DNA from: a virus
Strand: one strand, 5' to 3'
Length of the DNA stretch: 31,357 nt
Virus record (IMG/VR): IMGVR_UViG_3300025630_000032
Span: 1-31,357 of that record
Under the pieces are notes generated by a model, which was given only the letters and a program-made list of their open reading frames with translations, was not told the origin of the DNA and did no database searches. Position numbers and translations under genes: made by a program. Positions 8,312 through 16,427 of this stretch are shown piece by piece. Position 1 is the first letter of the stretch; every line of letters starts with the position of its first letter.

Positions 8312-8670
8312 GCGCGACCGCAGCCGATATTGCCCGCGCGACAAGGGCCTCACGAATTGAAATCCGCGAAGATAGCGCAGTCCTGACGACGCACCCTAAC
8401 GCGCGCGATCAGAAGGATGAGCCGACCGCAGGGTATTTTGAGGACATTGCGGACGCGACTTCGACACTAACCTCGATTGCTTCGCTGGTCGGTGCGTTCC
8501 GGCGTCGTTTCCAGGTCGCAACAGAAGGCGTCCTTTCGATCAATCCGTTGACTGAAGTGCCGACTTACAACCTGATCGACAGCGAGTTGAACGTGTCGGC
8601 TGACTGCCTCGTCACGCGCTTTGAGGTCGATCTCGAAACGCAGCGAACCAACGTCGAGGTGCTGGTATAA
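8308..8670 (+). CDS. Small tail-tip-region protein, unknown function
   Basis: A 120-residue protein with a helical N-terminus and a beta-rich C-terminus (NVSADCLVTRFEVDLETQRTN). No catalytic motif or membrane segment is seen. It lies between the tape measure and the distal tail gene, with an ATGA overlap upstream and a TAATG overlap downstream, so it is translated with the tail-tip genes. It is probably a small tail-tip assembly or structural protein; family not recognised. Confidence 0.6.
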   Translation: MSATAADIARATRASRIEIREDSAVLTTHPNARDQKDEPTAGYFEDIADATSTLTSIASLVGAFRRRFQVATEGVLSINPLTEVPTYNLIDSELNVSADCLVTRFEVDLETQRTNVEVLV

Positions 8671-9473
8671 TGGGCAATGCGCTGATTCTCGAACCCAAGG
8701 CAATAAGCTCCATCACGCCAAGCAACACGGCGTCGGGCTATTCGGGCAGCAACATGGCGCTCGACCTGATGGGCCTCGTCTGGAAAAGCGACACAGGTTC
8801 GGCAACGCGCAATGTGATCTTCGACCTTGGCGCGGATACTGCGGTCGATACAATCGTGCTGGTTGGCCTTAACGGCGCGCTGCAGGCATGGAATTGGTCG
8901 ATTGACCTTGCAACGTCCGCGCAAGGCGCGTTCACGGGCTCATTCTTTGCGGGAAGCAGCCGGACGCTTTTGGCTGGCACTAATTCACCGACCAGCGGTT
9001 TAGGCAAGGCGCTCTGGCTGGCGTCAAGCGAAACCTCGCCGCCTGCAACCTCGCGCTATGTGCGGGTCAACTTCTCGAACCTCGGCACGGCTGCGGTTGA
9101 AGTTTCGCGTGCGATCATCGGTAGCGCAATCCAGCCTGGTATCAACTTCGCATACGGTGCTGGCTTCGGCGTGCGCTCAATGGGCAACGTCGATTTCTCC
9201 AATACCGGCGTTCCGCTTGTCCGCAACGGCGCAAGACTGCGTGGGCTGGCGATCAGTTTCGACGCAGCAACCGAGGCGGAAGTGCAGACATCAATCCAGC
9301 CTATGCTTGAGCGCCTGGGCAACGATAACACCATTTGCGTCGTTACCGATCCCGACGCCAACGCCGACCGCCAAAACCGCATCTATTTCGGGTTTCTGAC
9401 GGGCGACCTCGGCACAATTTGGGCAAGGTTGGGCGGCTTCCAGGCCAAGTTCAACCTCGTGGCGCTTGATTGA
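8670..9473 (+). CDS. Distal tail / tail-tip protein (putative)
   Basis: A 267-residue protein of alternating beta-strands and Gly/Ser/Thr loops. The N-terminal two thirds resemble a jelly-roll or galactose-binding-like layout (for example VDTIVLVGLNG, then SRYVRVNFSN). The C-terminal part (TEAEVQTSIQPMLERLGNDN, then IYFGFLTGDLG) resembles phage distal tail or baseplate hub components found between tape measure and central fibre genes in sphingomonad siphophages. One-base overlap with the upstream stop. The role is inferred from position and fold impression. Confidence 0.6.
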   Translation: MGNALILEPKAISSITPSNTASGYSGSNMALDLMGLVWKSDTGSATRNVIFDLGADTAVDTIVLVGLNGALQAWNWSIDLATSAQGAFTGSFFAGSSRTLLAGTNSPTSGLGKALWLASSETSPPATSRYVRVNFSNLGTAAVEVSRAIIGSAIQPGINFAYGAGFGVRSMGNVDFSNTGVPLVRNGARLRGLAISFDAATEAEVQTSIQPMLERLGNDNTICVVTDPDANADRQNRIYFGFLTGDLGTIWARLGGFQAKFNLVALD

Positions 9474-11836
9474 TGAATTACTACCTCATCCAGCTTGACG
9501 CAAAGACGTTGGCCGGGGCGGCACAAACGATCAGGCTGGCAAGCCATGACAATTCGACGCTTTGCCATTTCGATGCGGTCGAATGGCGTCCTGCTATCCA
9601 ACGCCTGCCGACGCTGCGCTATGACTTCTTCGGCGGCGAGTTCCGTAATTCGATCACGCGGCCCGTCGCAAATTTTTCGGCTAATATCTTCGGTGCGCCG
9701 CTGGTTGTGCAAAGCCGCTTTTCTGGCGCGCGGTTCCGCCTTTGGAGCGCCGATCTTGTCGGCCTGTCAAAGACACTGATCTTTGACGGGATTATCGACA
9801 GTGAACCGAACATCGCAGGGGGCGTTGCGACGTTCGACGCGGGGCCGGACGATAGCTGGCTCGATGAACCTTTGCTCGATACCTATACGGGCGCAAGCGG
9901 GCTTGAGGGGCCAACGGACCTTGAGGGCAACGTCAAGCCGCTCATTCTCGGCAACACGCGTTTTGCCCCCGGCGTGTTGATCGACGCGACCGATAATGTC
10001 TATCAGCTTTCGGGCTACGGCGACATTCAAGCGGTCAACAAGACCTATGACCGCGTTGCTTCATTGGGTTCGAGCGTCGGCAATTACACCACGCTTGCCA
10101 ATCTGATCGCCGCGACAATCAACGAGGGGCAATGGGGGACTTGCCTTGCCGATGGATTGGTAAGGCTCGGCGCGCCTGCCGATGGTAAAGTCAGCTTCGA
10201 CGTAAGCGGCGATAACAGCGGGACGGGCGGCTATGTCCGCAAGCCCGGTGCGATCATCGGGCGGATTGCCGAGATAAAGGGCGGGACGACCGATAGCGCC
10301 AATCTGGCTGCGCTCGATACAGCGCGCCCTTACAACCTTGCTGTTGTCGTGACGGCGCAAACAACCGCGCGGCAATTGATCCAGCAAATCGCGGATAGCG
10401 TCGGCGCAACGGTTGGAATGACATGGACCGGCACACTGTTCGTGCAGGCTTTGGCTTATGGCACTGCGAGCGGGAATCTTTGGTCGGACGGCACATCGCT
10501 TCCCGCCGTGCGCGAAGTCAATGAATTACCGATTGGCGCGCCGTTCTGGCGGCTTGCGACCGAGGCCGAGCCGACTTGGGTTGTCCATACCTTCGACGAG
10601 ATTGCGACCGGCTATGCGATACGCGGGGCCTATTCCGCAACGCGGACATATCGCGAAGATGACCTTGTTTTCACCACGGACGGAGCTTCGTGGGTCTATA
10701 TCAATGCAACGCCTAGCGCGGGCAATGCGGTTCCCGACTGGCCGACGACTTCGAACACATATTGGTCGAACCTAAGCCCACCGACAGCCTATCGAACGAC
10801 AGTGGGCGGCAGCGTTCCGAACGCTGCCGATAGCAGTGTTGGCGACATTCACATTGCCGATGATGGCCGCGTTTACGAGCGGCTTGATACGAACGGCATT
10901 CTGCTCGACACCTTTGCAGTCACTCTTGGCGGCTTCCGACCTATTATGCCTTGGTCGCTCAAGGCCATGCAGCCAATTTCCGATCAAGGGCAAACGGCCA
11001 ACTGGTCGCAAGTCACTAATGACAACGGCCTTTTGCCGGAGGATTCGGCTGATGTCACAAAGATGGTTACAGGCGCGCCGACCATTACCCTCGCTTACGA
11101 CTCTAGCGGCGCGATCAAGGACGACGAAACCCCACGTAGCGAAACCTACACGCTCGAAACATCAAGCGGCACAGCGATTAGCAACGGCCTGGCGTGGAGC
11201 GTAGCGACGGCTTCCGGTTCATGGTCGGGCAGCGCGCCGACGATTTCAGGGACCGGCACCGGAGTTTTGACGATCAACTCGGGACCATCGGCTGAAAGCG
11301 CGACGGTCACGGTCACAGCGACCGCAAGCGACAGATCCTATACGTTTTCGGTCCTGATCGACAAGGCGCAGGACGCGCCAGCCAATTCGGGAGGAAGCAG
11401 TGGCGACGGCACATTGGCGACTGATACGGCGTTCGCCACATTCACCGGCACTTCGTTCACTGTAATCAGCGACGAATTGACAGTGACGACTGGCAGTAGC
11501 TCGACATCAGTCACGCTGACCGCTGCCAATCTTGTGCTCAAGAAGGGCGTTACCGGAGACGAGACGGCGACCAATTGCGAGTTCAAATGGCAATGGGACA
11601 GCACAGGTGGAGGTTCGTGGGCTGACGTTAGTAGCGCGGTCGCGTCCGATCCAGACCCTTGGAACACAGACGTTGAAGGGAAAATCGTTCGCTTTTCGGG
11701 CAATGTGACATGCAACGACACGAAATCGAGCTTGTCGTCGAGCACGTCATACAAGTTCCGTCTCGTCGCACGAATTGAATCTGGCGAGACGGGCATCCTC
11801 ATTTACACCACTGGAACAGCGAGTGCGCAGGGATGA
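9473..11836 (+). CDS. Tail-tip / host-specificity protein (putative)
   Basis: A 787-residue protein. The first ~400 residues contain hub-like beta domains (RLPTLRYDFFGGEFRNSITR, then LEGNVKPLILGNTRFAPGV). Residues ~540-650 look like an Ig/BIG-type domain (Thr/Ser-rich strands, TVTVTATASDRSYTFSV), and a second beta domain closes the protein. This order, hub followed by Ig-like adhesion modules, is usual in siphophage central tip proteins. ATG 9473 is preferred because it overlaps the upstream stop (TGATG); a TTG one codon earlier is possible. Confidence 0.65.
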   Translation: MNYYLIQLDAKTLAGAAQTIRLASHDNSTLCHFDAVEWRPAIQRLPTLRYDFFGGEFRNSITRPVANFSANIFGAPLVVQSRFSGARFRLWSADLVGLSKTLIFDGIIDSEPNIAGGVATFDAGPDDSWLDEPLLDTYTGASGLEGPTDLEGNVKPLILGNTRFAPGVLIDATDNVYQLSGYGDIQAVNKTYDRVASLGSSVGNYTTLANLIAATINEGQWGTCLADGLVRLGAPADGKVSFDVSGDNSGTGGYVRKPGAIIGRIAEIKGGTTDSANLAALDTARPYNLAVVVTAQTTARQLIQQIADSVGATVGMTWTGTLFVQALAYGTASGNLWSDGTSLPAVREVNELPIGAPFWRLATEAEPTWVVHTFDEIATGYAIRGAYSATRTYREDDLVFTTDGASWVYINATPSAGNAVPDWPTTSNTYWSNLSPPTAYRTTVGGSVPNAADSSVGDIHIADDGRVYERLDTNGILLDTFAVTLGGFRPIMPWSLKAMQPISDQGQTANWSQVTNDNGLLPEDSADVTKMVTGAPTITLAYDSSGAIKDDETPRSETYTLETSSGTAISNGLAWSVATASGSWSGSAPTISGTGTGVLTINSGPSAESATVTVTATASDRSYTFSVLIDKAQDAPANSGGSSGDGTLATDTAFATFTGTSFTVISDELTVTTGSSSTSVTLTAANLVLKKGVTGDETATNCEFKWQWDSTGGGSWADVSSAVASDPDPWNTDVEGKIVRFSGNVTCNDTKSSLSSSTSYKFRLVARIESGETGILIYTTGTASAQG

Positions 11837-12180
11837 CGGGCTTAATCATCCAACACCTGACAACGGGTGAGCGACAATTCGTATTCGATCTTGCGGGATA
11901 CGACGAAGCCGAATGGGAAGTGCTCGGCATCGACCGCGAGCCGCTTGAAAACGAAGAATGGGACGGCGCGCAATGGGTTCTCAATGCAGCACTTGAAGCG
12001 GCGCGAGACGAACTGGCCGAGATCAAGAACGTCCAACTTTTGCGACAGGCTTTGAAAGCGGCGCGCAACCAAATCCAGGCGCTCCAATCACAGGGCGCAA
12101 CCATGAAAAACAAGCAAGACCAACTCATCGCCGCAGTGCAGGACTTGCAGGCGCGCGTCACCGCACTTGAAGGAGTATAG
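11833..12180 (+). CDS. Small tail-fibre-associated coiled-coil protein
   Basis: A 115-residue protein. The first ~55 residues form an acidic compact segment; residues ~55-112 are a predicted coiled coil (AALEAARDELAEIKN, then DQLIAAVQDLQARVTALEGV, with heptad spacing of Leu/Ala/Val). It sits between the tip protein and the S74 fibre, where small fibre-attachment or fibre-assembly proteins are often found. ATGA overlap upstream. The exact function is unknown. Confidence 0.6.
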   Translation: MTGLIIQHLTTGERQFVFDLAGYDEAEWEVLGIDREPLENEEWDGAQWVLNAALEAARDELAEIKNVQLLRQALKAARNQIQALQSQGATMKNKQDQLIAAVQDLQARVTALEGV

Positions 12181-12182
12181 GA

Positions 12183-13070
12183 ATGGCAACCGAACAAGAT
12201 TGGGCAACCTACGCCGATCAGACCTATCTGGCGACGACAGACACCTTGCTTGCGCGCACCAGCATCGGCGGCGGCGTCGAAATAGCTGGCTCGCATGTGG
12301 TCGCCAGGCGCGCGGCGTCGGGCAAGTTCTATGCAGAGGATGATTTGGTCCTCGCTTCTGTCGCGCCAGCACTCATCATCCATGAAACGGACGGCACGAC
12401 TACGCACAACGCTTTTCAGATCACCAAAACGGGCGACAACGTATATTTTCAGACGCGAAGCAATGCCCTTGCCGCTGTATCCGATGATTATGTGATGACT
12501 GTGGGCGCGTCGGGTGTGACGCAGCACGCATGGAATATAACCGGCACGACCAAGGCTGTCGTCAACACGAACGGCATCTTGGTCGGAAAGACGACCGCGG
12601 GCAGCTACAACACGGTAGGCGTCGAAGTGAATACAGTCGGCCTCGTCGCCGCTACTCGCTCGGCCAATATCTGCGGGCTGTTCAACCGAACCGGCACCGA
12701 TGGTAGCGTCGTTAGCATTCGCAACGATAACACCGAGGTCGGCACGATCTCTGTTTCCGGCACGACAACCGCTTACAACACGACTTCGGATTATCGCCTC
12801 AAGAATATCAGCGGCCCGCTAATTGACAGCGGCAAATTCATCGACGCGCTCAATCCCGTTCGCGGCACATGGAAAACCGACGGCAAGACCTTCATCGGCT
12901 TCATTGCTCACGAAATCCAGGAAGTCGCGGAAACCCCCATCGCGCACGGCGAGAAGGATGGCGAAGAAATGCAAGGCATGTCTTACGCCTCGCCGGAACT
13001 CATTGCCCACATGGTTGCCGAACTCAAATCACTTCGCTCCCGCGTTGCAGAACTGGAGGCAGCACAATGA
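12183..13070 (+). CDS. Tail fibre with C-terminal S74 intramolecular chaperone
   Basis: A 295-residue fibre protein. The body is beta-rich with repeating Thr/Gly/Asn strands. The last ~90 residues form a peptidase_S74-type intramolecular chaperone: TSDYRLKNISGPL, then a GFIAHEIQEV segment, then a C-terminal coiled coil (ELKSLRSRVAELEAAQ). In this family the chaperone trimerises the fibre and then cleaves itself off next to the Ser of the S-D-x-R-L-K motif, here near residue 202. This is the probable receptor-binding fibre. Confidence 0.88.
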   Translation: MATEQDWATYADQTYLATTDTLLARTSIGGGVEIAGSHVVARRAASGKFYAEDDLVLASVAPALIIHETDGTTTHNAFQITKTGDNVYFQTRSNALAAVSDDYVMTVGASGVTQHAWNITGTTKAVVNTNGILVGKTTAGSYNTVGVEVNTVGLVAATRSANICGLFNRTGTDGSVVSIRNDNTEVGTISVSGTTTAYNTTSDYRLKNISGPLIDSGKFIDALNPVRGTWKTDGKTFIGFIAHEIQEVAETPIAHGEKDGEEMQGMSYASPELIAHMVAELKSLRSRVAELEAAQ

Positions 13071-13363
13071 CCCTGCGAGACTTCGAACACAGCATCGCAA
13101 CCGCGCTTGTAATCACAGCCTGCGGGCTTGCTTTTGGCCTTTGGCTCCATGCTGCCTTGGCAATGTGTGCGCTCTTTATCGGGCGTGAAATAGCACAAGC
13201 GGAATATCGCTGGATCGAGGATTACGGCGATGGACGACGCGCCAATATGCCGTGGTGGGGCGCGTTCGACCCGCGCGTTTGGGATTTGCATTCAATGCTT
13301 AACTGGATCGGGCCGGCAGTGATCGCGGTTGCGGTTATCGTTTGGGGTAGTCATCATGGATGA
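13067..13363 (+). CDS. Small membrane protein
   Basis: A 98-residue protein with hydrophobic segments at about residues 13-38 (VITACGLAFGLWLHAALAMC region) and 80-94 (WIGPAVIAVAVIVWG), separated by a polar loop with Trp and Pro residues. It is preceded by GGAGG, about 7 nt before the ATG, and overlaps the fibre stop (ATGA). It begins the run of membrane proteins before the endolysin. It could be holin-related or a superinfection or entry factor; family not recognised. Confidence 0.6.
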   Translation: MTLRDFEHSIATALVITACGLAFGLWLHAALAMCALFIGREIAQAEYRWIEDYGDGRRANMPWWGAFDPRVWDLHSMLNWIGPAVIAVAVIVWGSHHG

Positions 13364-13748
13364 AGTTCTCTCCGGCCTTCGTATTGGCGGCGCAATTCTT
13401 TGGGCTTGGATGCTCTGGCGTGTCCTGTTCGAAAGCGCCGATATTCACAACCGGCCCGACAAGGTGCGGCGCGCGGGTTGGGTCTATTTCCGTAGTTTCG
13501 TCATTCTGCAGGGCAGCGCGATCGTGTTCTTTTTCTCGCCGGAGAACATCTTGCGGGCAAGCGGGCGGATCGAGCCTTTGACCAGCTACACGATGGGCGC
13601 AATCGGCTCGTTCCTCGTCCTGATCGGCGCGATCCTCATTCATCACGGCCTCGACATTGCGACCGAACGCAAGAGCAATGCGGTCGGCGTCTATATCGTG
13701 ATCGCTGCAATTTCGGTTGTCTATTCACTGCTTGCGGGGTTGCTATGA
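13356..13748 (+). CDS. Multi-pass membrane protein
   Basis: A 130-residue protein with about four predicted membrane segments: near residues 8-24, 47-62, 80-98 and 111-128. The loop between the first two contains ESADIHNRPDKVRRAGW. It overlaps the preceding membrane-protein gene by 8 nt and the following holin-like gene by 4 nt. Position next to lysis genes suggests a lysis-timing or membrane role, but no family is recognised. Confidence 0.6.
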   Translation: MDEVLSGLRIGGAILWAWMLWRVLFESADIHNRPDKVRRAGWVYFRSFVILQGSAIVFFFSPENILRASGRIEPLTSYTMGAIGSFLVLIGAILIHHGLDIATERKSNAVGVYIVIAAISVVYSLLAGLL

Positions 13749-14074
13749 AGGGTTTTCTGCACGACTTGAGCGAATACGGAGCAATCCTTTTCGGCCTGCT
13801 AATCGGCACGATCGCGCACTTCGGGCGGCAATTGACCGAAGGCAATTTGATAACCTTTCGGGCCGCGCTTGGCTTCGTCATGCAATTAGGCGTAATCGGT
13901 CTCGTCGCCGCGGTCGCAACGCGCGAACTTGGCATTGCCGACGACGACATGCGGGCGCTTGCAACCGCCGTCCTGGCAATCTCGACGCAAGAGGTTTTCC
14001 AATTCCTGAAACGCAATGGATGGGGCGCCGTGGTGAACGCTGCGACGCCTGGAAAGGGTAGCGATGGCAATTGA
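13745..14074 (+). CDS. Holin candidate
   Basis: A 109-residue protein with two or three hydrophobic segments (residues ~13-27, ~44-60, ~72-85) and a charged C-terminus, directly upstream of and overlapping the endolysin gene by 11 nt. The GLLIGTIAHFGRQL and FVMQLGVIGLVAAVATREL elements resemble class III/LydA-like phage holins. It would make the inner-membrane lesion that lets the endolysin reach the wall. The small membrane protein at 15376 is a competing or second holin candidate. Confidence 0.65.
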   Translation: MKGFLHDLSEYGAILFGLLIGTIAHFGRQLTEGNLITFRAALGFVMQLGVIGLVAAVATRELGIADDDMRALATAVLAISTQEVFQFLKRNGWGAVVNAATPGKGSDGN

Positions 14075-14648
14075 CGCAAAGAAGCTGCAGCGCGCGCTCG
14101 GCGTTCCCGATGACGGCGAAATCGGCCGCGGAACGCTAACGGCGCTTTTCCAGAAGCTAGGCGCGACGATCGACCGCGCGCAGGAATTGGCGCTTTCGGC
14201 ATACGTCAATTTCCCCGCTTACGGCATCATGGACAACGAGAAGCGGCTTGCGCATTTCATGGCGCAGCTTTGCCATGAAAGCGGCGGTTTCCGCTATATG
14301 GAAGAACTCGCCAGCGGCGCGGCTTACGAGGGCCGCGCGGATCTCGGCAACACGCAACCAGGCGACGGCAAGCGATTTAAGGGCAGAGGTCCCCTGCAAA
14401 TTACGGGCAGATTAAATTATAGGAATTACGGGCGGATCATCGGTATAGACTTGGAGCGTCACCCGGAAGTGGCAGCGTTGCCGTCCATCGGACTCCATGT
14501 AGCCCTCGAATACTGGCAGAAGAATAATCTCAATGCCCTCGCTGACACAGATGACGTGCTGCGGATCACCAAGCGTATAAATGGCGGCACAAATGGATTG
14601 GCCGACCGCAAAAAACATCTGGCTAAAATCAGGGGATGGCTTGTATGA
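14064..14648 (+). CDS. GH19-type endolysin with replaced 3' end
   Basis: A 194-residue muralytic enzyme. An N-terminal segment (LQRALGVPDDGEIGRGTLTA) resembles a short peptidoglycan-binding motif. The catalytic core has HESGGF with Glu72, a second acidic pair at Glu80/81, YEGRADLGNTQPGDG, and the GRGPLQITGRLNY signature. Odd feature: the first 107 codons contain no AGA, AGG or TTA, whereas from 14385 onward such codons cluster. The gene ends LADRKKHLAKIRGWLV, and a second version of that end (ADRQAYLNKINGWLR) lies downstream of the inserted endonuclease gene. The 3' portion therefore appears acquired together with the endonuclease. Confidence 0.9.
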   Translation: MAIDAKKLQRALGVPDDGEIGRGTLTALFQKLGATIDRAQELALSAYVNFPAYGIMDNEKRLAHFMAQLCHESGGFRYMEELASGAAYEGRADLGNTQPGDGKRFKGRGPLQITGRLNYRNYGRIIGIDLERHPEVAALPSIGLHVALEYWQKNNLNALADTDDVLRITKRINGGTNGLADRKKHLAKIRGWLV

Positions 14649-14651
14649 AAC

Positions 14652-15332
14652 ATGCCATCCAACTACCATCGGACGATGGAACTACAGGAAACAAAGAACC
14701 GCTCTACGATGCGGTTTCGCGGCGGCGAAATAGTCGGCGATCTCACCTTGATAGAGGTTGCGGGGACCAAGCATTTCAGGCGTGGTGTGGCAGTCGTTTG
14801 GCGCTGCCGATGCGTCTGCGGGCGGGTGGTCGAGCGCGACCGACAAACGCTGATTCGCTCCAAACACCCAAGCTGCGGGGAATGTCGAACGATTGGCACC
14901 GCCCCGCCCGGCAAGTGGCGCCATCCCCTATACAAAAGCTGGCGGCACATGATCGCCCGTTGCACCGAACCGAAAAACAAGTCCTTTCCCGACTACGGCG
15001 GGCGCGGCATCTCGGTTTGTTCGCGCTGGATAGACGGCGAGGATGGGCTGACTGGCTTGGAGTGTTTCGCGCTGGATATGGGCGAGCGGCCTACGGGGCT
15101 AACTTTAGAGCGGCAGGATGTGAATTGCGGCTACGAGCCAAGCAATTGCGTCTGGGCCTCTCGCACAGTCCAAGGGCGGAACAAGCGCAGCGTGCGGTTG
15201 ATCGAGTTCCGCGGCGAAAGTCTGCCCATAACGGTTTGGGCCGAGCGGACTGGCATCCCTTATTTCACGTTGTATGCTCGCCTCAAAAAGTGGCCGGTCG
15301 AGCGAGCTTTGACGGAACCTGTCGCCAAATAG
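14652..15332 (+). CDS. Putative HNH-like homing endonuclease inserted at the endolysin 3' end
   Basis: A 226-residue protein. A Zn-finger-like N-terminal part has Cys pairs (CRCVCG, then CGEC). It is followed by the pattern HPLYKSWRHMIARCT, YGGRGISVCSRW, DMGERPTGLTLERQD and NCGYEPSNCVWA, which matches a phage family of HNH-like proteins usually ending L-D/E-R-x-D...YEPSNCRWA. A C-terminal helix-turn-helix-like segment (ITVWAERTGIPYFTLYARLKKW) could bind DNA. It lies 3 nt after the endolysin stop and is followed at once by the old endolysin end. Start is ATG 14652; ATG 14676 is an alternative. Catalysis is inferred from family pattern. Confidence 0.75.
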   Translation: MPSNYHRTMELQETKNRSTMRFRGGEIVGDLTLIEVAGTKHFRRGVAVVWRCRCVCGRVVERDRQTLIRSKHPSCGECRTIGTAPPGKWRHPLYKSWRHMIARCTEPKNKSFPDYGGRGISVCSRWIDGEDGLTGLECFALDMGERPTGLTLERQDVNCGYEPSNCVWASRTVQGRNKRSVRLIEFRGESLPITVWAERTGIPYFTLYARLKKWPVERALTEPVAK

Positions 15333-15379
15333 CCGATCGGCAGGCTTACCTCAACAAAATCAACGGGTGGCTACGATGA
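15332..15379 (+). pseudogene. Remnant of the original endolysin 3' end
   Basis: Directly after the endonuclease stop, one frame reads ADRQAYLNKINGWLR then TGA. It aligns without gaps to the current endolysin end ADRKKHLAKIRGWLV. Its TGA overlaps the next gene's start as ATGA, the same coupling used throughout this operon, which indicates it once ended a functional endolysin gene. It has no start of its own. Confidence 0.85.
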
Positions 15380-15624
15380 GACTTCCTTACCTTTCGACTA
15401 ATGCTGCGCGCAATCTTGTCGGCATGGCGGTCATGGCATTGTCATTCGGGATCGTCGCGGCGTTGTTCATGGTCGAGATCCCCGCAGGCAACCGCGAAGT
15501 GGCGCTTGTCATTCTCGGCGTGGCGATTGGCTGGTGTTCAAGCGTCGTGATGTTCCACTACGGAACGAGCGAAGGCAGCAAGACGAAAACAGGCATGATC
15601 AGCAAGCAAGGGGACGCGCCATGA
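15376..15624 (+). CDS. Small two-TM membrane protein, second holin candidate
   Basis: An 82-residue protein with two hydrophobic segments (about residues 12-34 and 44-62) and a polar, Lys/Ser-rich tail (YGTSEGSKTKTGM). The tail pattern is common in small membrane proteins next to alphaproteobacterial phage lysis genes. It starts inside the old endolysin stop codon (ATGA) and overlaps the spanin gene by 4 nt, so it belongs to the original lysis cassette. Holin or antiholin function is possible but not shown. Confidence 0.65.
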   Translation: MRLPYLSTNAARNLVGMAVMALSFGIVAALFMVEIPAGNREVALVILGVAIGWCSSVVMFHYGTSEGSKTKTGMISKQGDAP

Positions 15625-16007
15625 TCTTACCTCCCAGAATAGCCGCATTCTTCGCCACGTTGGCCGGCAGGCTCGTTCTCGTCGTTCTGGCAATACTTGC
15701 GGCGTGGTGGCTCGTGTCGGCGCTCACAGGCGGTTCTAGGGCAAAAATCGAGGCCAAGCTTGGCAAGAACCAAGTCGAGGCGGCGACGCAATCCGGCAGC
15801 GACGCGGTGAATACAGTCGGCGCGCAGGGTGCCAACGAGGACGCGATCGACGCGCTAACCAGGAGAAATGACGATGCGATACGAAACGCCGAAGGGGCTG
15901 GCGCTCCTGTTGCCGGTGGCGTTAATGACGCAGGGCTGCGCGCTCTTTGCCAGCGCGCAGCCTATCGCGAGCGCCCGCAGTGCTTGCAGTTCACTCCTGC
16001 CCGATGA
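15621..16007 (+). CDS. Inner-membrane spanin (Rz-like)
   Basis: A 128-residue protein with one N-terminal membrane segment at about residues 16-37 (LVLVVLAILAAWWLVSAL) followed by a polar helical periplasmic region rich in Ala, Asn, Asp and Glu. This is the topology of an i-spanin. The second spanin gene begins inside it in another frame, the classic Rz/Rz1 nesting. ATGA overlap with the preceding gene. The call rests on topology, position and nesting rather than on sequence family. Confidence 0.75.
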   Translation: MILPPRIAAFFATLAGRLVLVVLAILAAWWLVSALTGGSRAKIEAKLGKNQVEAATQSGSDAVNTVGAQGANEDAIDALTRRNDDAIRNAEGAGAPVAGGVNDAGLRALCQRAAYRERPQCLQFTPAR

Positions 16008-16209
16008 ATGGCGCGAGGGCGTTCCTGGCGCGGATCTCCCGCAAGGCAACACGGTCGGCGACTGGATAGCTTTCGGCGATGCGCAGACCGGCCAGCTCGA
16101 CAAGTCTAATGATCGTTATCGTGCGGCGGTCGGGATAGTCGAGCGATGCGAAGTCCGCGATCGAGAGGCGATTGCCAAGTCGCGCAAGAAGTTTCTCGGC
16201 ATCTTCTGA
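15868..16209 (+). CDS. Outer-membrane spanin (Rz1-like), nested in Rz
   Basis: A 113-residue protein with a signal-like hydrophobic N-terminus (GLALLLPVALMTQGCAL) ending at a Cys that could be lipidated; the lipobox is imperfect because Gln occupies -2. The rest is polar with a conserved-looking LPDEWREGVPGADLP and GDWIAFGDAQTGQLDKSN block. It overlaps the i-spanin gene by 140 nt in a different frame. AGGAG lies at 15860-15864, so ATG 15874 is better spaced than ATG 15868. This is the last rightward gene before the convergent accessory operon. Confidence 0.7.
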   Translation: MTMRYETPKGLALLLPVALMTQGCALFASAQPIASARSACSSLLPDEWREGVPGADLPQGNTVGDWIAFGDAQTGQLDKSNDRYRAAVGIVERCEVRDREAIAKSRKKFLGIF

Positions 16210-16226
16210 CGGCCCTGCCAAGTGGG

Positions 16227-16427
16227 TTAGACAGCAGGTGGATTGGGCAGCGGCATCCAGTGGGTTGGCTGAACGGCGCGAAAACCCAATGAATGGCTGC
16301 AAGAGTCCAGCATAAACCATCGTTCGTCTTGCCAGAAGGCAACCGTGATGAAATTGCAGTTATCCACCTTGGCGAAGGCCAGAATTGTTTGCCCCTTCGG
16401 CGCGCTCTTTATCGGTTGCCACTCCAT
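16227..16427 (-). CDS. DUF551-like small protein
   Basis: A 66-residue protein starting MEWQPIKSAPKGQTILAF and ending with FRAVQPTHWMPLPNPP. The 'W-x-P-I...P...THWMPLP-x-PP' frame is the DUF551 signature, found on many phages and accessory islands; biochemical function unknown. ATG overlaps the upstream stop (TGATG), and a strong AGGAGGGG precedes it by about 4 nt. It is the last gene of the leftward accessory operon, ending 17 nt from the convergent spanin gene. Confidence 0.8.
   Translation of the reverse strand: MEWQPIKSAPKGQTILAFAKVDNCNFITVAFWQDERWFMLDSCSHSLGFRAVQPTHWMPLPNPPAV

Noticed and set aside
14600-15335. Group I intron carrying the endonuclease in the endolysin gene
   Set aside because: The coding sequence fills almost the whole insert, leaving about 50 nt before it and none after. 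That is too little for an intron core, and the upstream endolysin already has its own complete end.
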